Shown here piece by piece: positions 1 to 9,213 of a stretch of 64,000 nucleotides of DNA. Every line of letters begins with the position of its first letter. Position 1 is the first letter of the stretch. A program made the translations under genes and the position numbers. A model generated the notes under the pieces. It saw nothing but the letters and a program-made list of their open reading frames with translations. It was not told where the DNA came from and searched no databases. The DNA is from PALSA-693 sp963729695 (GTDB taxonomy: Bacteria > Actinomycetota > Acidimicrobiia > Acidimicrobiales > Palsa-688), in contig CAVSOT010000004.1 in assembly GCA_963729695.1 (NCBI GenBank), forward strand, positions 248,001 to 312,000, read 5' to 3'.

Positions 1-381
1 CAATACATTTCCGCCGCGGTGACCGCTGGTCTTTTGGCGCTCGGAGGACTCCTCGGCTACCTGGTGGTCTGGCCGCGTTCACGGCGGGTGGAATCCGAGC
101 GCGACACAAACCAACGACGTGACCGACAGTTCGGAGTCGCCTACGGCTATCTGGTCGCAGCCCTGTCGGGGGTCTTGCTGCTGGTCTTCGTCCCGCTGGC
201 GGTGGACGGCGTGTTCAGGGCTATCGCGCCCGGTGTGAACAACACGTCGGGCCACGCTGACGGGATCAGGTTGTTTGTTACCTTCGCCGTGCTGTCGGCC
301 ATGACCGCAGTCGGACTGATCTACCACCTGCGCTTCGCAAACCAACGGCGAGAACCTCCGCAGCCCGCCTCCGATGCGTAG
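1..381 (+). CDS. Integral membrane protein, C-terminal part (5' end outside window)
   Basis: The reading frame is open from base 1, so the true start lies upstream; the GTG at 19 is probably internal. The visible ~126 residues contain three hydrophobic segments: one at the left edge (GLLALGGLLGYLVV), one in the middle (YLVAALSGVLLLVFVPLAV) and one near the end (FVTFAVLSAMTAVGLIYHL). They are separated by a charged Arg-rich loop and followed by a short polar tail. This resembles the C-terminal membrane region of small actinobacterial DUF5671-like proteins, but that is a guess from layout. No enzymatic motif is visible. Confidence 0.6.
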   Translation, partial: QYISAAVTAGLLALGGLLGYLVVWPRSRRVESERDTNQRRDRQFGVAYGYLVAALSGVLLLVFVPLAVDGVFRAIAPGVNNTSGHADGIRLFVTFAVLSAMTAVGLIYHLRFANQRREPPQPASDA

Positions 382-510
382 TCCAGGGTTCCTCCTGCCT
401 CTACCAGGGCCAGCTACAAAATGTGATCCCGCCAGGTCTGGTCGATCGCTCAACCGTAAGTCACATGACACGGGCCGGGTCGGTCGGTAATCCTTGGTGC
501 CGATGCTCCG

Positions 511-1476
511 ATGCGACAGCCGAACACCCGAATGAGTCAGTCGGGCTCCCGCAAGGCTATCGAGCGGGTTTGGGCTGACGTGCTCGCCGATCCGCGGACT
601 GCGCTGGAAGTGGGCCTCGACCCGAGCGACCTACATACCCTGCTGCTCGACCTGGTCAGGACCAGGGCATCGGAGGTATCCCCCGCACGGCTCATGCGAC
701 GCTGGCAGGACGACCGCTACGTGCGGCCCTCATCAAGCGACCCCCGACGCGTGTGGCGAACCGAGACCCGTCTGTGGGATCTGCTCCCAGAGCCGTTTGA
801 AGGCATCGACCTCTCCCCGGTTGCGCCTCTTGGAACCTGCTCGGCCGTCGCGCCTGTCGACCAAAATCGGGTCATCTCCACCACCCGAGGCAGCGAGGTC
901 ATCAGCGATCCAACCAACGTTCTGGCCCTGCAAGCGGCGCTTCAGCGGAAACAGAACCCGACCCATCCGGTCCACCTGGCCGCCTGCCATCGAGTCGTCC
1001 GGGCCCAGCCAGTCCAAGGGGAGGGCCTGTTCCAACACTTCCGTATCTTCGCCCTGGTCTCCAGCGGACGCGACCGAGGTTCGGGTTCGACGGAAGCCAC
1101 CATGCTCATCGATCACTTGGGGTATTTGATCCACGCCGTCACCGCCATCGCGCCTGGTATTGACGTACGCGCCGAGTTCACCTCATTCGACTCCGCCGTG
1201 CTCCGTGAGCGGTTTCATGACACTGTCGTTGATGCCCTCCAGCCCCTGCCGGAGAGGGTCACAATAAGCGAGGACCGGACCAGAGAGCGGGCCCGGGGCT
1301 ATTACGGGCCCGCCGCGATTCGAATCAGCGTGGGCGAGAACCCCACGACCGGAGAAATCGGCGACGGTGGCTTCACCAACTGGACCAGCCAGCTCATGAC
1401 CGACAGCAAAGAACGCTGCCTCATCTCCTGCATCGCTACCGAACGCCTCGCCGCACTGGACGATGGTCACCACTGA
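511..1476 (+). CDS. Conserved protein of unknown function
   Basis: A 321-residue cytoplasmic protein with no signal peptide or membrane segment. The central block reads like a conserved family: DRYVRPSSSDPR near residue 68, LSPVAPLGTCSAVAPVDQNR near 101-120, then a TNVLALQAALQRK helix and a CHRVVRAQ motif near 160. I recall similar uncharacterised bacterial proteins with a core related to class II aminoacyl-tRNA synthetases, but cannot verify this. No strong Shine-Dalgarno precedes the ATG at 511; the in-frame ATG at 532 is an equally possible start. The next gene downstream is a broken MerR regulator with its own promoter. Confidence 0.7.
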   Translation: MRQPNTRMSQSGSRKAIERVWADVLADPRTALEVGLDPSDLHTLLLDLVRTRASEVSPARLMRRWQDDRYVRPSSSDPRRVWRTETRLWDLLPEPFEGIDLSPVAPLGTCSAVAPVDQNRVISTTRGSEVISDPTNVLALQAALQRKQNPTHPVHLAACHRVVRAQPVQGEGLFQHFRIFALVSSGRDRGSGSTEATMLIDHLGYLIHAVTAIAPGIDVRAEFTSFDSAVLRERFHDTVVDALQPLPERVTISEDRTRERARGYYGPAAIRISVGENPTTGEIGDGGFTNWTSQLMTDSKERCLISCIATERLAALDDGHH

Positions 1477-1498
1477 TCAGCCGGCGTCCGATATTGGG

Positions 1499-1529
1499 TT
1501 GACTTTCCCCCTGGGGAAAGGCGCACAGT
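1499..1529 (+). promoter_or_regulatory. MerR-type promoter/operator with 19-bp spacer
   Basis: A TTGACT -35 box (1499-1504) is followed 19 bp later by a possible -10 hexamer CACAGT (1524-1529). Within the spacer lies a perfect inverted repeat, CTTTCCCC-CT-GGGGAAAG (1503-1520). A long spacer with a centred dyad is the hallmark of promoters bent by MerR-family regulators. The predicted transcription start falls at about 1536, exactly the TTG start of the MerR gene, so the transcript would be leaderless. Confidence 0.6.
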
Positions 1530-1535
1530 GAGGTC

Positions 1536-1778
1536 TTGAAGTTGCTCAGCATCGGCGAGTTCGCCCGGCAGAGCCGGCTCTCGCCCAAGGCCTTGCGCAT
1601 CTACGACGAGATCGGCATCCTCCCTCCGGCCCGCACGTACCAGCCTTGCCACCGCACTCGTCGTGGCGCGCTGGCCGCTCACGTTGTAGTGTCTTGGACA
1701 CCAGATGGGCGCGGGGCGAGGTCAGCCAGCGGGCTGCTCAGCTTCGGTGACGGGACCACAGGTCGGAGGCAGCGATGA
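1536..1778 (+). pseudogene. MerR-family regulator, truncated remnant
   Basis: The first ~32 residues are a clear MerR N-terminal helix-turn-helix: KLLSIGEFARQSRLSPKALR, followed by IYDEIGILPPAR. After that the expected winged-helix sequence (normally xYRxY) is lost and the frame continues as Arg-rich non-homologous sequence to a stop at 1778. A working MerR protein would need at least 100-150 residues including a dimerisation helix, so this is a remnant of about 100 bp. The promoter is intact. The 1640-2013 interval shows no other gene I can support, and its boundary with the next gene looks like a deletion or insertion junction. Confidence 0.6.
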
Positions 1779-2019
1779 CGAAGGGTCGGGTTCCTCGCCA
1801 TAGGCCAGGATCCCTGGGTTGCTCCTTCAGCACGATCTCGCTTACCAAATTCGAAACTCTGCGGTTCGAGTTGGCGAGAACGCAAGGATCGGCTGATCCA
1901 TTTTGGACACCGGCCCGGACACGATCATTTGAGAACCTCACACGCACGCGAACCCGCAGAATTGGTAACAGAAGATTTCGCCTGGCTGTGCCGGCGGCGG
2001 AGAAAAGGAAGGAATGGCT

Positions 2020-4088
2020 ATGGCTCACGTAGAGATGGAAGGGTTCGACCAGGATCTAAAGGCGAAATTGGCCACGATCCTGGCCCGGGAGGTTATCGGC
2101 GACACAACCGCCCTACAGACCTCCTCTCCCCCAAGTGCCAGCCCTTCCCCCCGGCCGACCGCCTTCGCCAACCAGGGTCAGCCCCAGGCCACCACGGCGA
2201 CTCCCTCCTCCGCCACCCCCAAACCCAGCATCTTCGCCAACCAGACCCAGCCCAAGCCACCCACCACCACCTCGCCGGTCCCACCCCCCGCCGGCAGCCC
2301 CGGTACCAAACCGAGCCTCCTCGGTAACCAGGTACAACCCAAACCACCCCAGACCCCACCAGTCCCAGCCTCTACCGGCACCCCTAGCCCCCCGGGTCCA
2401 CCGAAGCCGCTTCCCCATCGGCCGACCGCTCCGAATGTCAGCCCTCCGCCGGTGGCGGCCAGCAATCCCCCCGGGACAGCCAGCAATCCCCCGGTCCACC
2501 GAAGCCGCTTCCCCATCGGCCGCCTGCTCCGAATGTCAACCCTCCGCCGGTGGCGGCCAGCAATCCCCCCCCGGGTACAGCCAGCAATCTCCCCCCGGGT
2601 CCACCGAAGCCGCTTCCCCATCGGCCGCCTACCACAAATGTAAACGTTCCCCCGACCCAGAACCCCGCCTCGGCAAAGGCTCAGAACCAATCCACGACCG
2701 TTCAGGCCGCGACTACGGCCGCTTCTTCGGCTCCTCCGTCTCCTCCGCCGGTCCCCCCTTCCGCTTCCTCCCGCTTCGGCCAGGGGCTATGGGACCAGGA
2801 CACGGGCGACATCGAAGGAAAGCAGACAATCACAGGGGACAAGGTTGTCGGGACCTCGATGCACCACGGCGTTGAGAAGGACGAGATCAGTGTCCGGGAG
2901 CGCGGTGGACGGGTCGAGAAGGGAAAACGGCTCATCGCTGAGGCCGGGGCCGAGGCCCACACCAAGGGCGAGCTCGGAGACAAACAGGGTCTACACGGAG
3001 AAGGCACGGCAAAGACACCGACGAGCGCGACCGCGCAGGTCGAGGGGCGAGTACAGAGGCAGCCAGGAGTCGTGGCCGGGTCCGCCCAAGCCCGGGCCCG
3101 GGCCGGCGCAGAGGCCGAGATCGGAGGCACTGTCGGTTACGGCAAGAACGTCTCCGCCTCAGGTACGGCGAAGGTCCATGCCAAAACGGATGCCGATGCC
3201 CGGGCCACGGGGACGGCGGCCATAAGTCACCAAGGGGTCTCAGTCACGGGAGATGCCGCCGCCATAGCCAAGGCCAGCACGGGGGTCAAGGTCACGGGCG
3301 AAGTGAATGTCGGCGACCTCGGGGTTGCTGCAGGGGGCGGCGCGAGGGCCGAAGCCCTTTTGGGAACCGAAGCAACGGGTACTTTCACAATCGGGAAGAC
3401 TGGCATCGACTTCGGCTGGAACCTCGGGGCGGCGGCGGGGGCCGCGGCCTCGGCGAACGGCCAGGCCTCCGTCAAACTGTCCGAGCGGGACTTCCTCAGC
3501 GTCGCGGGAGAAGCCGGAGTGAGTGCCGGTTACGTGGTCGGCTCGTCCGGCCAATTCACAATGAAGGGAGGCAAGCTCATATTGAGCATGGGATTGAAGG
3601 TGCCCTCCGGCGCCCCCGTAGGGGCCTTCGCCGACGCCAAACCGGCGATAAATTTCAATCCATTGGCCAACATCATCGCCAGCAGGATTGCCGAGACGTC
3701 ATGGGAAGTGGACGGCGAGGCACACAAGGTCCTCCAGGATCCCAGCGGGGCCAAGGCCAAACTGATCGGGTTGCTCAAGGAATACTCGGACAAAAAGATC
3801 AAGAACTTGGCCACGGACCGCAACACTGAACACTACGCCAACAAGGACTCCGTTCAGAAGTTCGTAAACCAATGTTTCCCCACCGCACTTATCAAGCGCA
3901 CCGGCGGATCCCCCGCTTGCGATCAGGCGATTACAGAAGCGATCCGGAGCACCATCCTGGCCAAACCGGGCGAGCAGCTCGACCTCCTCGTCGAGCGGGG
4001 GAGCGTCAAGAAGATCGGCAACCAGCGGGAGTTCCCGCGGCTCAAGGCTCCCGGCGTGGATATGACGAGTCCCAGCTTGGAGAACTAG
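2020..4088 (+). CDS. Large Pro-rich/Ala-Gly-rich repeat protein with one-base frame break
   Basis: The ATG at 2020 is preferred over 2014 because AAGGAAGG (2005-2012) is properly spaced only for 2020. The frame runs to about 2492, where one base is missing from a C/G run (compare CCCCCGGGTCC at unit 1 with CCCCCGGTCC here); adding one base joins it to the frame ending at 4088, giving ~690 residues. Order: short acidic N-terminus (FDQDLKAKLATILAREV), ~200 residues of Pro/Ser/Thr-rich linker with PxxFANQ and GPPKPLPHRP repeats, ~250 residues of Ala/Gly-rich alternating strands (SASGTAKVHAK, GTAAISHQGVSVTGDA), a glycine-zipper-like hydrophobic stretch, then a mixed alpha C-terminus with two Cys. 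No signal peptide is visible. The layout resembles secreted or contact-dependent effectors, but I recognise no family. Confidence 0.65.
2395..2650 (+). repeat. Three tandem ~100-bp coding repeats
   Basis: Units start at 2395, 2493 and 2598, each beginning GGTCCACCGAAGCCGCTTCC and encoding GPPKPLPHRP...PNV...PPPVAASN. Unit spacing is 98 bp (1 to 2) and 105 bp (2 to 3); the third copy is partial and diverges after the PHRPP segment. The 98-bp spacing is not a multiple of three and is the exact source of the frame break in the host gene. Confidence 0.85.
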
Positions 4089-4627
4089 ACAGACCAGACC
4101 AGAACTCGGACGACGGGTTCCACGGCCCGACGGCCCTTCTCGGCGACCGTCAGATCAACCTCGAACAAAGGCCGCGATCTCAAGTCGTCCAGCAAAAGAC
4201 TGGCCGAACCAGACCATTCCTTCGCACTGATCACAACCGGGTTGATCTCTAGCGGCAGCTCCCCGTCCAGATCCCGCAACGCCCTGCGAAGTCCTCACGG
4301 CTGGCGGTGGCCACCGCTACCCCGGTCACCACCGCTACCCCGGTCACCTGAGCCAGCCCGGACACCCAGAACTCGGACGCCGCAGCCCTCAAAAGAGGGC
4401 ACCGAGGATCCCATCAGCCGTGAGGGAGAAGTAAGGTCTGATGACCAGGGATTATGCCTCTGACCAGGGCAAACGTGCGTTCGAGGAGGTCGTCGGAATG
4501 CGGCTGAAGACCGCGAGCTCACCGCATCGACACCGGTTCCGACCACTCAGAAAAGGCGGTCTGAGCAGTGATTTCGCAAGACGCCCACCAAACGGCTCAC
4601 ACCACGTCGGCAGCACTCATTGTCTGG
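4089..4627. other. Intergenic stretch without a convincing gene
   Basis: About 540 bp between the repeat protein and a convergent SDR gene. The minus strand at 4085-4279 is open for 64 residues (RDLDGELPLEINPVV) and could be the tail of a decayed nucleotidyltransferase-like gene, but an upstream in-frame stop and lack of a ribosome site make it unsupported. A short direct repeat of CACCGCTACCCCGGTCAC occurs at about 4313-4348. I see nothing else. Confidence 0.4.
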
Positions 4628-5473
4628 TTAGTCGGCTGGGGCGAAACGAATCTGCAAGACGTCGCGCTCGACGACTTCCGCCGCTCGGCGGGCTAGGTCG
4701 CCCAAGTCCCAGCTGGCTTGCAGCACACGCCCGTTCAGTCCATCCGCCTCCCCACTGACCAAGAAGAGCACGGCCGCAGCGGGCACCTCGGGCGATACCG
4801 CCGGATACGGCTGCTCGGCGACGGAGGGAGCCAGCCATTTACGGCCCGCCGCGGTGCTGACCGCGCCGTCGAGTAATTCGGTTTGGACTTGGCCCGGTGA
4901 AAGGGCGAAGACATAGATGCCCCGATCGCGAAGCTCCTCGGCCAGCGAGTCGGTCAGGCGCACTTGAGCTGCTTTGGAGCAGGCGTAGGCCGAATCGTAT
5001 GGCCACGCGAATCCGGCGACCATAGAGGTGATGTTTACGATGTGTCCCTGGGACCGGGCAACCATGTGGGGCAGCACCGCATGGGTGCAAAGAAAGGTGC
5101 CCTGGAGATTGACGGCAACGTCGTTCCACCAGGCTTCGGGGTTGATCTCCCATAGTGGCCCGACGGCCCCGTCTTCGCCTCCATTGTTGCTGCCGGCATT
5201 GTTGACCAGAATGTCGATTTGCCCGAAGCTGTCCATCGCCTTCGCGACCCACCGTCGCACCGACTCCAGATCCGTCACATCGAGATGCCCGGCCAGGGCC
5301 TGGCCGCCCCGGTCACGCACCTCTGCCGCCACTGCCTCGATCTGGCTCACGGTGCGAGCCCCCAGCACCACGGTCGATCCGGCATCGGAGAGGGCGAGGG
5401 CAGTCGCTTTGCCAATGCCCCTCCCCGCCCCAGTGACGAGACCGACCTGACCCTCCAGCGGTCGCGGACCCAT
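4628..5473 (-). CDS. Short-chain dehydrogenase/reductase (SDR)
   Basis: A 281-residue classical SDR expected to oxidise or reduce an alcohol/ketone with NAD(P). It shows the nucleotide motif TGAGRGIG near residue 15, the NNAG motif near 90, a catalytic Ser in NITSMVAG and YACSK (Tyr-x-x-x-Lys) near 162-166, and the PGQVQTEL segment after strand six. The C-terminus is ~30 residues longer than in the core fold. No tight gene partner is present: it faces the kinase gene divergently across 212 bp and converges on the unknown repeat protein. The substrate cannot be inferred. Confidence 0.9.
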   Translation of the reverse strand: MGPRPLEGQVGLVTGAGRGIGKATALALSDAGSTVVLGARTVSQIEAVAAEVRDRGGQALAGHLDVTDLESVRRWVAKAMDSFGQIDILVNNAGSNNGGEDGAVGPLWEINPEAWWNDVAVNLQGTFLCTHAVLPHMVARSQGHIVNITSMVAGFAWPYDSAYACSKAAQVRLTDSLAEELRDRGIYVFALSPGQVQTELLDGAVSTAAGRKWLAPSVAEQPYPAVSPEVPAAAVLFLVSGEADGLNGRVLQASWDLGDLARRAAEVVERDVLQIRFAPAD

Positions 5474-5685
5474 TCGTGCTCCTTCCGTGGTCGATTGAAG
5501 CCCTCAAACCGTACAGCCTGCGAACACCAGACCGGTGAGACAACCCGAGACGACGTTATCGATACCTGCAATCGGACCATCTCGGTGACGGGCGGTATCG
5601 ACGAGCGACGCCGACCAATGACCACTAACCTCAGGGACGTGGGGGAGCTCAACGGTGAGCTGCCAGCAGTAGATCAGGAGCCGCA

Positions 5686-7485
5686 GTGAATGTCGGGAGG
5701 CTGCGGCCAGAGGATCCCGATGGGGTTGCGAGCTTTCGCCTGATCGGACGGATCGGTTCGGGCGGAATGGGCGTCGTCTACCTGGCGGAAGGGCCCGATG
5801 GCCGCCAGGCCGCGGTCAAGGTCATCCGATCCGACTTGGCCGACGATCCGGGATTTCGGCATCGGTTTGCCCAGGAAGTTGCCGCGGCTCGTAGGGTTCG
5901 CAGTCCGGTGACCGCCGCCGTCCTGGCCGCCGACGCCACCGCGGATCGACCCTGGGTGGCCTTCGAGTACATCGACGCGCCCAATCTCGCCGTCGTCGTT
6001 GCGAACGGTGTGCCTCGCCTCTCGGCCGGACTGGGCATTCTGAGCGGCGTGGCCGAAGCCCTGGTGGCCATCCACCGGGCCGGGCTGGTCCACCGGGACT
6101 TGAAGCCGGCCAACGTACTGGTGGCTCCCGGCGGGGCTGTCGTCATCGACTTCGGGATCGCGGCCGCCCTGAACGCCACCACCCTCACCCACTCTGGAGT
6201 CATAGGAACACCCGGCTGGTTGGCACCCGAACAGATCCGTGGACAACGGGTAACCCCGGCGACGGACATCTTTGCTTGGGGCGCCTTGGCGATGTACATC
6301 ACCACCGGTCGCCACCCCTTCGGGTCCGCCGATGACGCCCCCGCCGTCTACCTCTATCGCATTGTCAACGAACCTGCAAACCTGGAGGGGCTCCCGCCGC
6401 AGTTGTTCGGGGTTGTGTCGGCCGCACTAAGCCGAGATCCGACTGCTCGCCCCAGTGCCTCGGATCTGGTGCGAGCGCTCCTGCCAGCGGCGGCGCCCGA
6501 CGCGCAGACCGCCCCCCTGCCCGATACGCAGACCGCCCCGCGGCCGGGCGCGGCCCTAGGCACTCGGGTGATGACTCCGCTGCCACCGACCGAACCTGAC
6601 GGGTCGCCGGTCGTCTCAGGTCGGAAACGGAAATGGTGGATGCTGGCCGGCGGCGCGGTGCCTGCCATTGTGCTGGTGGTGGCCGTGATCGTTGCGAGCA
6701 CGATGGGCAAAGGCCACGGTTCCGGGACAGCGACGACGACCCCGCCGACTACACCCGGGGCGAGCGAGTCGGCTGGACATGCGAGCACGCTTTCGCCGAC
6801 GACTTCGCCACCAACGTCAGTCAGCAAGGGCGTGGCGACGACGACACCCGGGGTAGCCGCCGTGGCGGTGTCTACCTGCCCAACTCAATTCGGAGTACCT
6901 GGCGACTCCAGTCCGGCCGTCCCGAGCTCACTCGCGGCGCCGGCCGCGGCGGCTAAGGAACTGGAGGGCTACTCGAACGGGTTCATCAGCTTCCTTGCGC
7001 CGGCCGGTTGGAGCTGCACTGGCAGCGTGGGTGCGGATGGAGGCGAAACACTCTCTGCCTTCCCAGCCGGCCAGTCCGAGCCAGTTGGGGGGACGAGTGT
7101 TCCATTTGACGCCGAGGCCGTGTACGTGTTCCTGCCGTCACAGGGGCTCGGCCCGTCGATCTACCTGGCGTGTCCCTTCTTCCTCACCGCGGCCGCGCTC
7201 GAGACTGGAATCTCCTGCCCGACCCCGCCGACAGGGGAAATCACCCACCCCGATGGCGCCAACGTTGTCGAGTTCGAGGACCCGCCGGGCCTGAAAGGTG
7301 ACGCGCCTCCCTCAGGAGGCTCCTATCCCGCCAATGGGGTCGTCGTCTGGGATGCCAGTACGAAGTACGCAGCCGAGGCCGTCTGTACGCTGCCGCAGCA
7401 ACGACACTCCATCTGCACAGCTGTACTCGATGACTTCCTCTCCCGCTATGGCACGCCTCCCGCCGGGACTCCGCCGGTGTCGTGA
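5686..7485 (+). CDS. Membrane-anchored Ser/Thr protein kinase, PknB-like
   Basis: Starts at GTG 5686 behind AGGAG (5676-5680). Residues ~20-280 form a Hanks-type kinase: glycine loop GRIGSGGMGVVY, the ATP-binding Lys in AAVKVIR, catalytic HRDLKPANVL near 136, DFG near 155 and an APE-like motif (LAPEQ). A Pro/Thr-rich juxtamembrane segment leads to one transmembrane helix at about 318-343. The extracellular part has a Thr/Ser/Pro-rich stalk followed by a ~190-residue Cys-containing domain unlike PASTA repeats. This is the architecture of actinobacterial sensor kinases that phosphorylate cytoplasmic targets in response to an outside signal. All key catalytic residues are present. Confidence 0.92.
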   Translation: MNVGRLRPEDPDGVASFRLIGRIGSGGMGVVYLAEGPDGRQAAVKVIRSDLADDPGFRHRFAQEVAAARRVRSPVTAAVLAADATADRPWVAFEYIDAPNLAVVVANGVPRLSAGLGILSGVAEALVAIHRAGLVHRDLKPANVLVAPGGAVVIDFGIAAALNATTLTHSGVIGTPGWLAPEQIRGQRVTPATDIFAWGALAMYITTGRHPFGSADDAPAVYLYRIVNEPANLEGLPPQLFGVVSAALSRDPTARPSASDLVRALLPAAAPDAQTAPLPDTQTAPRPGAALGTRVMTPLPPTEPDGSPVVSGRKRKWWMLAGGAVPAIVLVVAVIVASTMGKGHGSGTATTTPPTTPGASESAGHASTLSPTTSPPTSVSKGVATTTPGVAAVAVSTCPTQFGVPGDSSPAVPSSLAAPAAAAKELEGYSNGFISFLAPAGWSCTGSVGADGGETLSAFPAGQSEPVGGTSVPFDAEAVYVFLPSQGLGPSIYLACPFFLTAAALETGISCPTPPTGEITHPDGANVVEFEDPPGLKGDAPPSGGSYPANGVVVWDASTKYAAEAVCTLPQQRHSICTAVLDDFLSRYGTPPAGTPPVS

Positions 7486-7666
7486 CCTCTGACATTTCTA
7501 CTGCAGTCCAAGCTCGGCGCCGGCTGCGGATGGTCGCAGACAACATAACCCTCCAGGTCTCGGGCTGGCCTAGCAAAGAGTCAGTCTCTGGCTACCTGCA
7601 ACAACGGAGCTGGCGGTTGGCGCGCTCGAGACAGGTGGTGGCCTACCGTCTCCGGAAATTCGAACA

Positions 7667-7693
7667 GGACCCTCGCCATGTTGGCGGGGGTCC
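7667..7693. terminator. Hairpin between convergent genes, possible bidirectional terminator
   Basis: GGACCCTCGCC (7667-7677), loop ATGTT, GGCGGGGGTCC (7683-7693): an 11-bp GC-rich stem with one G-T wobble. It lies between the kinase and the convergent subtilase remnant. There is no U-tract, which is common in high-GC actinobacteria, so function is likely but not certain. Confidence 0.5.
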
Positions 7694-7710
7694 GTGAGCA
7701 ATTCGGCCGC

Positions 7711-8676
7711 CTACTTCCGGATTACGTATGAGTAGGGGATGGCGGCCACCGTATTGGCGTTGGGGACCTTTCCTCCGAACAGGATCAGGCTGTCGTCATC
7801 GAGGTAGAAGACTCCTGAAACGGTCGTTCCCGCCTTGCCGGTCGGGGCGACGGTTACCGGGATAGTGGCACTCTTGCCCGGCTGCACGATCACGGGGCTA
7901 ACGGAGATCGGGCCTCCGAGAGACGCCTGCCACAGGTCGCCCGTGAACGACGTGACGGCCGGATCGAAGGCTTCCGTGGTGGCCAGCATCGCCGTCGTCG
8001 TCGCTTCTGGGGTGGCGCCCTTCCGGCCGAATGGGCCGACGACGCTCGGGAGGATCGTCCACGCGCCCGGCGTGAGCGATGGTTCCGACAGCGTGGCGCC
8101 AACGGTGATCCCTTGACTCGAGGCAATGTCGGGGTCGCCCGCCGGGGAGCCCATATCGAACTCGATCGGCTCCTTTCCTGACGTGGTGGCCAGCCCGGTG
8201 ATCGAGGTGGTCTGGCTCGGCACCAGATACTCGGGGAAATTGTCCGCGAATGTCAGCGGTGCTACCGAGTTGGGCGAAGTCAGCGCCGTCAGGTTGTAGG
8301 TCGTCTGGGCGTCCGTGCGTCCGTCGACGAAGTACGCCTCGGGAGCGGTGCCCGTATTGGTCACCTTGATCCGGACTACGGCGGGGTGGTCCGCGTTGAT
8401 GGTATTGCCGTCAGGTACGCCCGTCGCGCTGACCGCCGGTGCTGTCTGGTTGAGGTTCACCGTGTAGGGCTCGAACAAGGCGGTGCCTGACACTGTCGGT
8501 GCGAAGTCGATGATGAGCGTCCACCGCCCCGCCACCGGATTGACCACGTGCAGGTTGAGACCGAGTGTGTTCGAAAGTTTGAGCTGGCCGGAGTTGTCGG
8601 CGGCGATCAACGTGTTGCTTTGGAAGGCCTGGGCCTGTTCGCCGAGGGGGCGGCTACGCAGCGCCGGGCTTACCAT
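7711..8676 (-). pseudogene. C-terminal region of a secreted subtilisin-like (S8) protease, 5'-truncated
   Basis: The 321 residues are Ser/Thr/Ala-rich beta-sandwich sequence of the kind that follows the catalytic domain in actinobacterial S8 peptidases: FQSNTLIAAD, GRWTLIIDFAP, an NTGTAPEAYFVD segment, and a closing domain with VIVQPGKSATIPVTV. There is no signal peptide and no Asp/His/Ser catalytic block; the frame simply begins with MVSPALRSRP inside the 3' end of the adjacent MarR gene (23-bp overlap). I read it as the tail of a gene whose first ~700 codons were deleted when the MarR gene was placed next to it. It could instead be expressed as an inert fragment, but would stay in the cytoplasm. 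Confidence 0.6.
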
Positions 8677-9139
8677 CCTCCAGTTGGGCTGCTACCGCCT
8701 CGAGCGCCTGCGCGGCCTTGGCCAGCGTGCCGGGAGGGACGCAGTCAAGGACGCGACGGCGGGCGCTCGTGACATGGGCCGGCCAGGCCGATCGAAGCTT
8801 GGACAAACCGAGCGACGTCAGCTCGGCGAGGTTGCTTCGTCCGTCGGCCGAGCTGGCCCGTTTGGCGACCAGACCGTGTGACTGTAGGGCATCCACCAGG
8901 CGCGTGGTGCGGCTGGCGGACAGTCCGGTAGCGCTGGCCAGGTCAGCCATTCGCAGCTGGCGATTGGGCGCTTCGGACAGGTTCATGATCACCGTGTACT
9001 CGCTTGCCGTCAGGCCGGTGGCCCGGACCATGTCGTCGTGCAGCTGTCGAGGCAAGGACAGGACGATACGCATGAGGGCCCGCCAGAACAGCTCTTCGGT
9101 CGGGCTCAGCGGCTCCGGGTTCGCCACGTTGACGAGCAT
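8654..9139 (-). CDS. MarR-family transcriptional regulator (copy 1)
   Basis: A 161-residue MarR protein when started at ATG 9139 (MLVNVANPEPLSPTEELFW); longer upstream sequence in this frame is Arg/Pro-rich and not homologous. It has the wHTH core (ELSEAP-like NLSEAPNRQLRMADLA, TGLSASRTTRLVDAL) and a wing with KRASSADGR, the MarR DxR motif. It is a close paralogue of the plus-strand MarR at 10997 (shared FWRALMRIV, LSASR, KRASS). An imperfect palindrome just upstream of the start suggests autoregulation. Its 3' end overlaps the subtilase fragment. Confidence 0.88.
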   Translation of the reverse strand: MLVNVANPEPLSPTEELFWRALMRIVLSLPRQLHDDMVRATGLTASEYTVIMNLSEAPNRQLRMADLASATGLSASRTTRLVDALQSHGLVAKRASSADGRSNLAELTSLGLSKLRSAWPAHVTSARRRVLDCVPPGTLAKAAQALEAVAAQLEDGKPGAA

Positions 9140-9142
9140 AAC

Positions 9143-9158
9143 TTGCTTCCAGGAGCAA
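9143..9158. promoter_or_regulatory. Candidate MarR operator, imperfect palindrome
   Basis: TTGCTTCCAGGAGCAA has TTGCT/AGCAA arms around a 6-bp centre. It sits 3 bp upstream of the MarR copy 1 start, where a repressor would block its own expression. It is weaker than, but related in arm sequence to, the two perfect TGCTTGCGCAAGCA sites near MarR copy 2. Confidence 0.35.
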
Positions 9159-9213
9159 TAGTTGGAGCCGTGGACTGCGGGCCAGAGACCGAGATGGCTC
9201 TGCCGGTAGGACC

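Noticed and set aside
4085..4279. Minus-strand 64-residue frame, nucleotidyltransferase-tail-like
   Set aside because: Short, no ribosome site, in-frame stop just upstream, and no supporting catalytic motif.
7482..7697. Small plus-strand ORF overlapping the kinase stop (GTGA)
   Set aside because: Overlap alone is weak; the frame runs into the terminator hairpin and has no recognisable protein features.
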